Shown piece by piece: positions 22,102 through 28,448 of a DNA stretch of 30,292 nucleotides. The translations under genes were made by a program, and so were the position numbers. Within the stretch, counting starts at the first letter, position 1, and each line of letters starts with the position of its first letter. Source of the stretch: a virus; IMG/VR virus record IMGVR_UViG_3300048549_001067, positions 1 to 30,292 of that record; one strand, written 5' to 3'. Below the pieces are notes generated by a model, which saw only the letters and a program-made list of their open reading frames with translations, was not told the DNA's origin and ran no database searches.

Positions 22102-22913
22102 TAAATGTCACCACTTGCTACGGGTATGGCCGTCACTCTACCTCTAAGCAGACAGGTAAAAATACTGAGGGCGATCAGAAGGACAGGTGCTTTCAGTATT
22201 GGAAGGAACAGTTACAACCTCACGGTATAGAGTGGGGCGGATGGTTCTACGACAGAGCCAAGTCAGGCAGCAGCCGATGGGACGAGCGTGACTTCGGTCG
22301 ATCACTCGCACTTAGGATGCGACCTAAAGATTGGCTGATCACAGACCACAACGACCGACTGTTCCGAAACAATCATGACGCATGGTACTGGCACGAAAAG
22401 TTTAGTGAACGTCAGATACATGTCCGCATGCTTAACATTCTCGGGACAGAGAACCTTGAGTTCCCCGAGGCTAACATGGTTAAGGGACAAGCATACCTAG
22501 CAGCACAGTATCAGAGGGACAACTGTTCTCGGAAAGAAATTAAACGTGTGCGTGGGTGCAAGGAAAAGGGTAAGCCGTGGTCTGCATCTGCCCCGCCAGG
22601 ATGGAAGCGTAAGTTTGTGTCAGGTGAATGGGTGTTTAGATCCAACGATCATGAACGTGCAGTGATTGCTTTCATGCACACACTGTGGGAAGAGGGCATG
22701 AACATGGGACGCATAGCGCAATGGTGGTGCAGTGAAAAGCGTAAGGGTCGATACGACAATAAGCCAATGCGATCTATGTCTACTGCTGCAATAGTTAGAT
22801 GGTGCATTCGAGCACGGATCATCAACTACCCACAAGACATAGGCAACCGTGACGAGTTCACTAAGAAGTGGACTGCAGGAGAACTAGGGAAGGTTCCCCT
22901 CAATTCCCCGTAG
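22098..22913 (+). CDS. Serine recombinase (resolvase/invertase family)
   Basis: The frame starts at TTG 22098, with AGGAGG nine bases upstream and TTGA overlap; an ATG at 22059 has no ribosome site. The 271-residue product begins CYGYGRHSTSKQ, where R12, S14 and Q18 fit the YxRxSxxxQ catalytic motif. It continues with DRAKSGSSR, then DHNDRLFRN (D86, R87, R90), the usual 'DRLxRN' block, and a compact C-terminal part (CKEKGKPWSASAPPGWKRK, IAQWWCSEKRK) like the start of a large-serine-recombinase DNA-binding domain. It is much shorter than large integrases. It may invert or move DNA, or mark how the island entered. It ends convergently with the sigma-like gene, overlapping by 30 bp. Confidence 0.75.
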   Translation: MINVTTCYGYGRHSTSKQTGKNTEGDQKDRCFQYWKEQLQPHGIEWGGWFYDRAKSGSSRWDERDFGRSLALRMRPKDWLITDHNDRLFRNNHDAWYWHEKFSERQIHVRMLNILGTENLEFPEANMVKGQAYLAAQYQRDNCSRKEIKRVRGCKEKGKPWSASAPPGWKRKFVSGEWVFRSNDHERAVIAFMHTLWEEGMNMGRIAQWWCSEKRKGRYDNKPMRSMSTAAIVRWCIRARIINYPQDIGNRDEFTKKWTAGELGKVPLNSP

Positions 22914-23399
22914 CCTATCAATTGCAGCACGTACTCGTTTGCTGATTGTACGGGGATCGCATCGCTGTTCATTGCTGAGTTGCTCAAGTGTTATCTGTTC
23001 TATCAGCCGATCCTCAAGCAGAGCACGGTCGTAAACAGTCATCAGCCTCAGTGCTCGCATGGCTCTGAGTTCCTGTCGAGTCCTCAATGCAGAAGGCTGA
23101 GGGTCTAAGATCTGCTCGGTGCATATGTATCGACCATCTTGTTTCTGCTGATTCAACACCGCTCGATAGAGGGCGTGTCGTATGGCCGATGAGAAGTATG
23201 TGGTTGGCTTAGACTTTGTCTTATTGTATGTGAATGCAGCCATGCACACTGCCACCTGGGCTACACTCTCCATGTCCACCCTCTTCATGGCTGGCCGAAG
23301 ATCCGAGTTCCTCTTCCAGAACGTAGCGATAGTTGGCCTGATAAATATCAAGCATTCCTCTGCTAGTTTCTGCTGCCTCTTATTGAGCCGCCTCCCCAT
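22884..23399 (-). CDS. Phage-encoded sigma-factor-like protein
   Basis: The protein has 171 residues; AGGTGAT precedes the ATG (23397-23399). The first half carries a sigma region 2-like helix set (DMESVAQVAVCMAAFTYN, YFSSAIRHALYRAVL). The last 55 residues (LMTVYDRALLEDRLIEQITLEQLSNEQRCDPRTISKRVRAAIDRLRGI) have the region 4 helix-turn-helix pattern 'LxxRLxExxTxEQLSxxxxxxxxTISxRVxxAIxRLR'. Together they resemble a small ECF-type sigma factor, which would bind host RNA polymerase and direct it to phage promoters. The repeated TTGACA boxes are obvious candidate targets. It could instead be a helix-turn-helix regulator with a sigma-like end. It closes the minus-strand membrane module. Confidence 0.6.
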   Translation of the reverse strand: MGRRLNKRQQKLAEECLIFIRPTIATFWKRNSDLRPAMKRVDMESVAQVAVCMAAFTYNKTKSKPTTYFSSAIRHALYRAVLNQQKQDGRYICTEQILDPQPSALRTRQELRAMRALRLMTVYDRALLEDRLIEQITLEQLSNEQRCDPRTISKRVRAAIDRLRGIEGNLP

Positions 23400-23400
23400 A

Positions 23401-23664
23401 TCACCTACGCCTTCGGTAAGTTGTCTTCACCTGGGGGACGGGGCAGTTTCCGTCTGGACAATCCGGCTGAGGGCTGTCAATTGATGGACCCTCAATAATA
23501 ATTGGAGGATGTATTAACTCTTCTAACTCCTCGTCCTCGTCAACGATTTCTTTTTGCAAGGACGAGTACGCAACGCACACTGCACCTGCTGCCTGTGCGT
23601 CAACGACAGGGACCTGCTGCTCATCAGCGGATAGAAGGGTGAGCCAGTAAACAATCCACCTCAT
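23401..23664 (-). CDS. Small exported or anchored protein, Cys/Pro-rich end (87 aa)
   Basis: ATG 23662-23664 has AAGGAG six bases upstream; a GTG just before it is less likely. The N-terminus (MRWIVYWLTLLSADEQQ) is short and hydrophobic, like a signal or anchor. Then comes an acidic stretch (EIVDEDEELEELIHPP) and a proline/cysteine end (PDCPDGNCPVPQVKTTYRRRR), with two cysteines six apart and a basic terminus. No family is recognised. It is coupled to the genes on both sides. The run of membrane proteins around it suggests an envelope role. Confidence 0.5.
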   Translation of the reverse strand: MRWIVYWLTLLSADEQQVPVVDAQAAGAVCVAYSSLQKEIVDEDEELEELIHPPIIIEGPSIDSPQPDCPDGNCPVPQVKTTYRRRR

Positions 23665-23891
23665 CACAAACTCCTTGAGTGATCGACATAAGATTCATCT
23701 GGAGCATGGCGGTCATACACTGGCGTGGGTGCAGGCTCTGCGAACAGCATTAGTTTGAGTCCAAGGCCTGCAGCATTTCGTATCATGCGAAGGAATGGAC
23801 GGTCTGTTACTACCCCCCTGCCAGACATAGACATGCCGATAGCAAACGCAAGTAGCAGAGCCACAATTAAATTTTTGTTTCGGTTATTCAT
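23664..23891 (-). CDS. Small membrane protein, 75 aa
   Basis: The ATG (23889-23891) lies inside the last codons of the protease gene, so translation is coupled; the stop overlaps the next start. The N-terminus NKNLIVALLLAFAIGMSM is one transmembrane segment or signal. A second weakly hydrophobic helix (AAGLGLKLMLFA) precedes a charged tail with APTPVYDRHAPDESYVDH. It could be a holin-like or anchoring protein; the short length is compatible with a holin, but there is no proof. Confidence 0.5.
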   Translation of the reverse strand: MNNRNKNLIVALLLAFAIGMSMSGRGVVTDRPFLRMIRNAAGLGLKLMLFAEPAPTPVYDRHAPDESYVDHSRSL

Positions 23892-24906
23892 TAGTCATCC
23901 ATCCGTCATGATTGACAGGTCTCCATTTAAAAGCCACTGAACTAATAGCCCAGCAGTCACCGCTGGATAACATGCGTTCAACTACAGATCGCTCGGCCCA
24001 GAACACGCCATCGGGTAGATCATCTGGATACCTGGGTGCTGTGTACGTTATGTAGTCACCCCAAGAGTTAAGGATTGCAGCGCCCTCCGTGTCGAAGCGC
24101 ACCCCAATACATCCCATTGCGTGGGACCAACGCCCTTGAGGACGAGCCCACGAACCCTCTCCTACAGTGCGGGTAAATCCTTGGCCCGAGCACATGAGGA
24201 CGGGATGACCGCTGGTTACTGCAGCAACAAGTTCATCCCATGTCTTAACCTGTGCGACGTACAAGCACGGCTGCTTCTTAGCCTCATCATCCAGGCGACC
24301 ATTGTCATCTCGTCCGCCGCAACCATACGCACCGTACTCGGCATCGAGATCAGTAGATTGTTTTGTAGTGTCAGCCGTGGGGTATTGCTTGCGCCATATA
24401 ACTCCCCAATCTCGCAGCCATTTACTAACCGAGTAGCCAGTAGATCCAGGTGAGTAGCCAGCGTAATCTTTGTTACGTGCTTCGACCCTGCTACCACCAT
24501 AGCAAGCAGCGGGGCTGGCCAAGAGTGGTGGTTCATCACGATCACCCGTCACATAATCTACGCATGCCGATGCATACACACAGTGGGCTGCGGCATGGCC
24601 AACACATGAACCAATGTTACCCTGGTTACTTGGCTCAAACTTGTGGCCGTAAACTTCACGATGACAGATGTTCATCGCTCGCCAAAGGTAGGTGTCTACA
24701 TGATCAGCCCTGTCCATAACGTCAGGTGCAGCATCACTAAAGGTTGGCTTGTCTAGTGACGCAGCAAACTTACGAGCACCCTCTGGATCTGGTAGGTATC
24801 CATAGTTACTCACGTCCCTTGGTCGCAGAGATAGCGCCAGGAATAATGCAATGACAACAGTTAGTGCGAATGCTAATGCATCACGGTTCGGCTTGAACTG
24901 CGGCAC
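23884..24906 (-). CDS. Membrane-anchored papain-like cysteine protease (C1 family)
   Basis: The protein has 340 residues; it starts at GTG 24904-24906 with GGAG nine bases upstream. Residues 9-27 (DALAFALTVVIALFLALSL) are one N-terminal membrane segment. The rest is a C1-type papain fold with the expected order: oxyanion Q95 and nucleophile C101 in QGNIGSCVGHAAA, His262 in WSHAMGCIGV, and Asn280 in ILNSWGD. All three catalytic residues are present. Many other cysteines (PLLASPAACYGG, YGCGGRDD) may form disulfides, which fits a periplasmic or outside location. It could degrade an envelope or host protein, take part in lysis, or protect the host from other phages. The role is inferred. Confidence 0.8.
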   Translation of the reverse strand: MPQFKPNRDALAFALTVVIALFLALSLRPRDVSNYGYLPDPEGARKFAASLDKPTFSDAAPDVMDRADHVDTYLWRAMNICHREVYGHKFEPSNQGNIGSCVGHAAAHCVYASACVDYVTGDRDEPPLLASPAACYGGSRVEARNKDYAGYSPGSTGYSVSKWLRDWGVIWRKQYPTADTTKQSTDLDAEYGAYGCGGRDDNGRLDDEAKKQPCLYVAQVKTWDELVAAVTSGHPVLMCSGQGFTRTVGEGSWARPQGRWSHAMGCIGVRFDTEGAAILNSWGDYITYTAPRYPDDLPDGVFWAERSVVERMLSSGDCWAISSVAFKWRPVNHDGWMTNE

Positions 24907-25339
24907 GAGAGGCTTCTCCTATCTCACGGTAGCAGTTAATCCACTGCTTCCTCTGAGCGTCGGTAACAACCCCTCCTGAATTACCAAGTTTCTCATCAAG
25001 GTAGTCACTGACTAACTTGCGAACCCTTGGCTGTCTATCCCCTATTGATTCCCCTCTGCACAGAAACTCTCTGCTTCTTGTGCGTAGGCTATCGAATGCG
25101 GTAGCCGTCTGCATGCTTGGAGTTTCTAATCCCCCGTCGAACTCTATGACATCAGCAATCTCTGTGGCCATAGCCGCCAAGAGTTGTGCGTCTTCACTTG
25201 CAGTCTCACTTATGAAAGCACCACGAAGATCTAACTCCTGGTTGTACGGCACAGGCTCAGGCGCAGGCTCAACTTGTGCGGTGTTCATGTACACCACAAG
25301 TGCAGCAAGCCCAAGTGCTATGGCTATACGCGCTCTCAC
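24881..25339 (-). CDS. Secreted or anchored protein, 152 aa
   Basis: GTG 25337-25339 overlaps the previous stop (GTGA), and GGGGAG is upstream. Residues 3-18 (ARIAIALGLAALVVYM) are a signal or anchor. The mature part is acidic and helical (ASEDAQLLAAMATEIADVIEF, RVRKLVSDYLDEKLGN, WINCYREIGEASRAAV). Two cysteines occur. It overlaps the protease start by 26 bp. No domain is known. Co-translation with the protease suggests an inhibitor, substrate or partner, which is a guess. Confidence 0.55.
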   Translation of the reverse strand: MRARIAIALGLAALVVYMNTAQVEPAPEPVPYNQELDLRGAFISETASEDAQLLAAMATEIADVIEFDGGLETPSMQTATAFDSLRTRSREFLCRGESIGDRQPRVRKLVSDYLDEKLGNSGGVVTDAQRKQWINCYREIGEASRAAVQAEP

Positions 25340-25578
25340 TCTTCACTCCCCTTCACCAGTGCTAAGGTCAGTATGTTTATTGCCTCTGCTTCATCAGCAT
25401 CCAGGGCCTGAGTAGAGGCTAGACGCTGACGCACTACTTGCAAACTACTAACTGCTTCTATGTATCCGTGGTTCTCCACCTTCTTCTGCTTAGGTAGCGG
25501 AAGGAAATCGGCTGGGCTTTTCTTTACAGGCCAAAGCAATGTGACTGCAGCAGCAGCAATCAATATCCAAACAATCAT
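25336..25578 (-). CDS. Small membrane protein, 80 aa
   Basis: ATG 25576-25578 overlaps the previous stop (ATGA) with no Shine-Dalgarno site, so it depends on coupling. One transmembrane segment (IVWILIAAAAVTLLW) is followed by a basic turn (PVKKSPADFLPLPKQKK) and a helical tail (SSLQVVRQRLASTQALDADEAEAI) with coiled-coil character. The topology of TM plus coiled coil is that of spanin-type or anchor proteins, but no lipobox or partner makes this certain. Confidence 0.55.
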   Translation of the reverse strand: MIVWILIAAAAVTLLWPVKKSPADFLPLPKQKKVENHGYIEAVSSLQVVRQRLASTQALDADEAEAINILTLALVKGSEE

Positions 25579-25919
25579 GACAGATCAATTCTTATGAGAG
25601 GTAGCAGTGATTCAACAGCACCCGCTGCCAGTGAAAGCACGAGTGCTCGTGTTGCACTACGCATCAGAAACCATATTGGTTTGAGATACATAGGCACGAC
25701 TCGATCAGCAAATGTATCGAACATGTATTCAACGAGCCTCAGAACCTCTGCCTTCTTGTCCACGCTAGGCATCTGCATTCTGTCTAGCAGTGTGATAGCA
25801 AGACGCATTCCGTCCAGGGTAATCGTTGCAAGTTCGGATACGGTCAGGCCGTCCTCAGCCTTAACCTTTACAGAGAAAACAAACTCTGAAATTTTATCTG
25901 AAAAATTTTTGTCAGGCAT
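25575..25919 (-). CDS. Protein with hydrophobic C-terminal half, 114 aa
   Basis: ATG 25917-25919 has GGAG nine bases upstream. A charged start (KNFSDKISEFVFSVKVKAEDG) leads to helices (TVSELATITLDGMRLAITLLDRM, KKAEVLRLVEYMFDTFADRV) and a long hydrophobic end (YLKPIWFLM, ALVLSLAAGAVESLLPLI). It could bind or insert in a membrane. It is the first gene of the coupled membrane module. A holin-like role is conceivable but unsupported. Confidence 0.5.
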   Translation of the reverse strand: MPDKNFSDKISEFVFSVKVKAEDGLTVSELATITLDGMRLAITLLDRMQMPSVDKKAEVLRLVEYMFDTFADRVVPMYLKPIWFLMRSATRALVLSLAAGAVESLLPLIRIDLS

Positions 25920-26247
25920 TACAAGTTACTCCAAATACCACCCTGCTTATGGGCTTGGTTGAGTCGTTGACAGCAAATGATTTCAATGCAGCAGCAGCCT
26001 TATCCATGTCTATATCCAGGCACTCGCAGCACTCACTGAAACTAACTAGCCCCAGGTTAGTGTCTGCCACCCAGTTCTTCGCAGCCCTTTTACACACCAC
26101 ATCTTCCTTGCGGTGCAATGCTTTGCGGCGAAAACTTGTAGCAGTCTGCACTAGTATGCACCCGCACAGCGCGCGCCACGCACCAGCAATCTCATCCGGT
26201 CTTCGGTCTGCGATTTGTTGATCGATAATCTGATCGAGTTGATCCAT
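25912..26247 (-). CDS. Small conserved phage protein (fSxCExLxID motif), 111 aa
   Basis: ATG 26245-26247 has AAAGGA upstream. The core AWRALCGCILVQTATSFRRK, then RAAKNWV...LVSFSECCECLDIDMDKAAAAL, matches a pattern I recall from small phage proteins: 'W...ARxWhxxxxxxxFSFxxxCexLgiDpxxvR'. No activity is known to me; the C-terminal helix looks like half a helix-turn-helix. Its first bases overlap the DUF3310 tail by 56 bp and its end overlaps the next gene by eight. Confidence 0.55.
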   Translation of the reverse strand: MDQLDQIIDQQIADRRPDEIAGAWRALCGCILVQTATSFRRKALHRKEDVVCKRAAKNWVADTNLGLVSFSECCECLDIDMDKAAAALKSFAVNDSTKPISRVVFGVTCNA

Positions 26248-26476
26248 CCTTGGTTCCTTTAATCAGTTCAACCTTCCGTGTTAAATAAAACAGAGCCTTC
26301 TCGTAGTCTTCTAAAGTCTTCTCGTCATTAGACATGCCCTGTTCTCTCTTCTTGCCTGCTCGCCACAGATACTTAATGACCTGTCCATCTAGGTAATCAA
26401 ACTCCTGTGCTATCGTGATGCACTCGACACCTGATGGATGCCAGTTGTAATGGCTTGGATGATTGACACTGTCCAT
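26192..26476 (-). CDS. DUF3310 protein
   Basis: The protein has 94 residues; ATG 26474-26476 has GAGGGGA upstream. The family hallmarks are clear: VNHPSHY (4-10), ECITIAQ, the helix VIKYLWRAGKK (33-43) and DYEKALFYLTRKVEL (58-71). The family is widespread in phages and some call it a nucleotide kinase, but I know no firm biochemistry. The last 18 residues (DGSTRSDYRSTNRRPKTG) lie over the start of the next gene in another frame and are not family-typical. It lies among replication and nuclease genes. Confidence 0.85.
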   Translation of the reverse strand: MDSVNHPSHYNWHPSGVECITIAQEFDYLDGQVIKYLWRAGKKREQGMSNDEKTLEDYEKALFYLTRKVELIKGTKDGSTRSDYRSTNRRPKTG

Positions 26477-26479
26477 AAG

Positions 26480-26800
26480 TTATTCCCCTCTGTACTTCAT
26501 ACTTACCGTTCCATATATCGCCCAGAAAATTGAATCGTGATCGTCTTCAATCGGGACAGGACACTCTTGCCGCAGTGCATGTACCCATTCCTCAATCAGT
26601 GCGTCGATCATTACCTGCTCTACGTCCATCGTTACTCTTATTAGCACTCGCTCGTCGTCTATTAAACACAGCCCGTGGAGCCCCGGCATTGCTTCGGCTG
26701 TCGGTGTCCTCACTACCACTGGTCGTTCGGTCGGAAAGTTCTTGCGCAGCCAGCGCACTACGCGCTTGAACCTCGGTGTCGTTTGCTCGTTCGTAGGCAT
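26480..26800 (-). CDS. Degenerate zincin-like protein (EEWVHAL), 106 aa
   Basis: ATG 26798-26800 has GAGGT seven bases upstream. The product has a basic start, then strands (RPVVVRTP, LHGLCLIDDERVLIRVTMDV), the helix VMIDALIEEWVHALRQE and HDSIFWAIYGTVSMKYRGE. I recall phage proteins with 'LxHEWAHAL ... H..xfW..YG' of minimal-zincin type. Here the first metal-binding His is Glu (EEWVH instead of HEWxH), so zinc protease activity is doubtful, or the family uses another set of ligands. Its 5' third overlaps the nuclease tail. Confidence 0.6.
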   Translation of the reverse strand: MPTNEQTTPRFKRVVRWLRKNFPTERPVVVRTPTAEAMPGLHGLCLIDDERVLIRVTMDVEQVMIDALIEEWVHALRQECPVPIEDDHDSIFWAIYGTVSMKYRGE

Positions 26801-27119
26801 GTACTAACCTCGATAAGTCCTCAAGCCGAATGGTCAACATCCATCCGTTGACCGACCTGTTCGGCCTGTGCATAACTACTGGAGCCCGACGACCGGATTG
26901 CCTCACGGCAGTGGCTAAAGCCCGTGGAACATTGAGTTTTTCTACCCGCTTAATCTCCCAAAATATGTCCGGCGTTTCCGTCACCTCAATGTCAGGAGAG
27001 TTGCCGTCTGTCCAGCCCGAGTGTTGCTGGGTTCTATGACATTGCCAACCAAACCGTTCTCGGAGTTCCTTGCAGGCTAACAACTCCCCGACCTTTCCCT
27101 TCCGATTTGAATTTGGCAT
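26592..27119 (-). CDS. PD-(D/E)XK nuclease, resolvase-like
   Basis: The frame starts at ATG 27117-27119 with a weak GAAAG site and gives 175 residues. The core (1-110) has GKVGELLACKELR (E12), RTQQHSG, SPDIEV (D43), WEIKRVE (E55, K57), VVMHRPNRSVNGWMLTIRLEDL. This is the E..D..ExK metal site of Holliday-junction-resolvase or VRR-NUC-type enzymes, which cut branched or recombining DNA. From about residue 112 the tail is Ser/Arg/Asp-rich and overlaps the next gene by 209 bp in another frame, as in the endonuclease VII and TerS-like genes. The core is secure; the last third may not be functional. Confidence 0.75.
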   Translation of the reverse strand: MPNSNRKGKVGELLACKELRERFGWQCHRTQQHSGWTDGNSPDIEVTETPDIFWEIKRVEKLNVPRALATAVRQSGRRAPVVMHRPNRSVNGWMLTIRLEDLSRLVHAYERANDTEVQARSALAAQELSDRTTSGSEDTDSRSNAGAPRAVFNRRRASANKSNDGRRAGNDRRTD

Positions 27120-27128
27120 GTCAATCTT

Positions 27129-27542
27129 TCAGTAAGGCCAAGCAGGCGTGTTCTTTGTGCGGTCCTCTATAAATTTTTCGGGTATCGGACAAACGTCGTA
27201 AGCGAGCGCCCTCCGTCCCGTGAGCGAAGCGAGTTTGTCGAGGTCCAAGTATCCATCCTCTTCGAGTTTCGCCGCCAAGACCGCGCCTTTAGGAATCTCT
27301 CCGTATTCAGGAAGGCGGTCATGAATCGCTGTGTGACACCTGGAGCACACGGCTGTGTAATTTTCTTCACAATTTTTTCTACCTGCTCCGCCGACGATGT
27401 GATGCAACTGGAGAGTACGTCCTGGTTTGTTATCCGGCCAATGACATATCGCACACCTGTTGTGCAGCAACATGTAATCCTGTGGAGAAAGTTCCTCATC
27501 ACTCTTCTCCCCCTTCAAACGATCCAACTCGTACAAATCCAT
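27129..27542 (-). CDS. HNH endonuclease, 137 aa
   Basis: ATG 27540-27542 has GAGGTG upstream; the longer frame from 27710 adds a low-quality N-terminus and overlaps the previous gene further. The core is CAICHWPDNKP (C30, C33), LQLHHIVGGAGRKN (H47, H48), ENYTAVCSRCHTAIHD (N61, C66, C69, H70, H74), a zinc-supported HNH site. A helical tail follows (AAKLEEDGYLDLDKLASLTG). It could act in DNA repair, packaging or recombination, or be a free-standing homing enzyme. It sits nine bases before the next nuclease gene. Two nucleases in a row suggest a DNA-processing module. Confidence 0.8.
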   Translation of the reverse strand: MDLYELDRLKGEKSDEELSPQDYMLLHNRCAICHWPDNKPGRTLQLHHIVGGAGRKNCEENYTAVCSRCHTAIHDRLPEYGEIPKGAVLAAKLEEDGYLDLDKLASLTGRRALAYDVCPIPEKFIEDRTKNTPAWPY

Positions 27543-27957
27543 CTTCACACCTCGCATATTGCTCGTGACTTTGACGCAGTCCGAGCGCGATACGTTTACA
27601 CTCTTCACTGAAGACGGCGACTGAGGTGCTTCTGGACATCGAATGTGTGCAACATGCAAATAGGCTTGTCGCGACTCGTGAATTTCTATGAGACTCATGC
27701 ACATAAACATTTACCTGTAACTGATCTTTGTCTTCTCTTCGCCAGTTACTTACCGAGCACCAGCCAAGCACCTCTGGACTATCCGTAGGTGTGTACGCAT
27801 AAGAAATAATTACGATGCGATCATCGTCACTTAATTCTTTTGATTCGATTCTTTCAAACATCTGTTGCGATTCACTGTGCGGGTTGCACAACAAACCACA
27901 CTGCCTTGCTACATGCCAAGGCAACTCGCCTGCAAAAACTGTATTGATGTTCAACAT
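27499..27957 (-). CDS. GNAT-like acetyltransferase-fold protein, 152 aa
   Basis: ATG 27955-27957 has GGAG seven bases upstream. The order fits the GNAT fold: DDDRIVIISYAYTPTDS, LGWCSVSNWRR (a strand), LQVNVYVHESHRNSRVATSLF (81-100; the strand/loop that should bind acetyl-CoA), VAVFSEECKRIALGL, then YARCEDGFVRVG. The usual R/Q-x-x-G-x-G/A loop is changed to RNSRVA, so cofactor binding is plausible but weakened. The target is unknown; phage GNATs may modify host or phage proteins. A structured leader precedes it. The end overlaps the HNH start by 44 bp. Confidence 0.5.
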   Translation of the reverse strand: MLNINTVFAGELPWHVARQCGLLCNPHSESQQMFERIESKELSDDDRIVIISYAYTPTDSPEVLGWCSVSNWRREDKDQLQVNVYVHESHRNSRVATSLFACCTHSMSRSTSVAVFSEECKRIALGLRQSHEQYARCEDGFVRVGSFEGGEE

Positions 27958-27967
27958 TTAATTTCTC

Positions 27968-28032
27968 CGTTGCAGAAACAGGCAGCGCTAACGTCGAGTT
28001 CATCCCTTAAACCCAGGTGCAACGCTGCCTGT
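27968..28032 (-). promoter_or_regulatory. Leader with two competing stems before the GNAT-like gene
   Basis: As transcribed on the minus strand, ACAGGCAGCG (28023-28032) pairs perfectly with CGCTGCCTGT (27978-27987), ten base pairs with a 35-base loop. CGTTGCA (28018-28024) can instead pair with TGCAACG (27968-27974), seven base pairs that share two bases with the first stem and end next to GGAG, the ribosome site. The two forms could switch translation. There is no T-tract. Confidence 0.45.
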
Positions 28033-28042
28033 CCCCGGCAAA

Positions 28043-28414
28043 TTAGAAGTTGGTCGCGAAATCATCTGATGATTCTTGTGACCGCTGTTGCTGCATATCT
28101 TTCCAGTTAACCCAACCGTTGTTGGGAAGCCAATCACCAGTGGCCTTGTCTTTCCTCTTAGGGAAAAATCCATGACCATCTTTTCTTCTGCCTAGTGCCA
28201 GCGATGCACCGCTGGACATGCACTTCCACTCGAAGAATGTGTAGTCACCATTAGTCCTGACTACAGGGATGATGTCTGTCCCCCCTGTCATTCCACATTC
28301 CTTGCCGCATGACAGAAGTTCTGCCATCTCGGCCATGTTGCTAAACAGTTCCTCTGCTGTCTCACCCTCGACCTGTACTGTGAAGTTGCCGATAGTTGCT
28401 TTAAGTTGTTTCAT
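28043..28414 (-). CDS. Hypothetical phage protein (DNA-metabolism neighbourhood), 123 aa
   Basis: ATG 28412-28414 has AAAGGA upstream. It starts MKQLKATIGNFTVQVEGETAEELFSNMAEMAELL (strand, then helix), has one C-x3-C (LSCGKECGMTG), and a core DIIPVVRTNGDYTFFEWKCMSSGASLALGRRKDGHGFFPKRK followed by a linker ending GWVNWKDMQQQR. I recall similar 'YxExxC......xxxGxxKxGxxxFPKR' phage proteins of unknown role encoded near recombination or single-strand-binding genes. DNA binding is possible but not shown. It follows promoter-like copy 3. Confidence 0.55.
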   Translation of the reverse strand: MKQLKATIGNFTVQVEGETAEELFSNMAEMAELLSCGKECGMTGGTDIIPVVRTNGDYTFFEWKCMSSGASLALGRRKDGHGFFPKRKDKATGDWLPNNGWVNWKDMQQQRSQESSDDFATNF

Positions 28415-28448
28415 TTAAATTCCTTTCGTAAAAAAACTTTTGCTGGTT

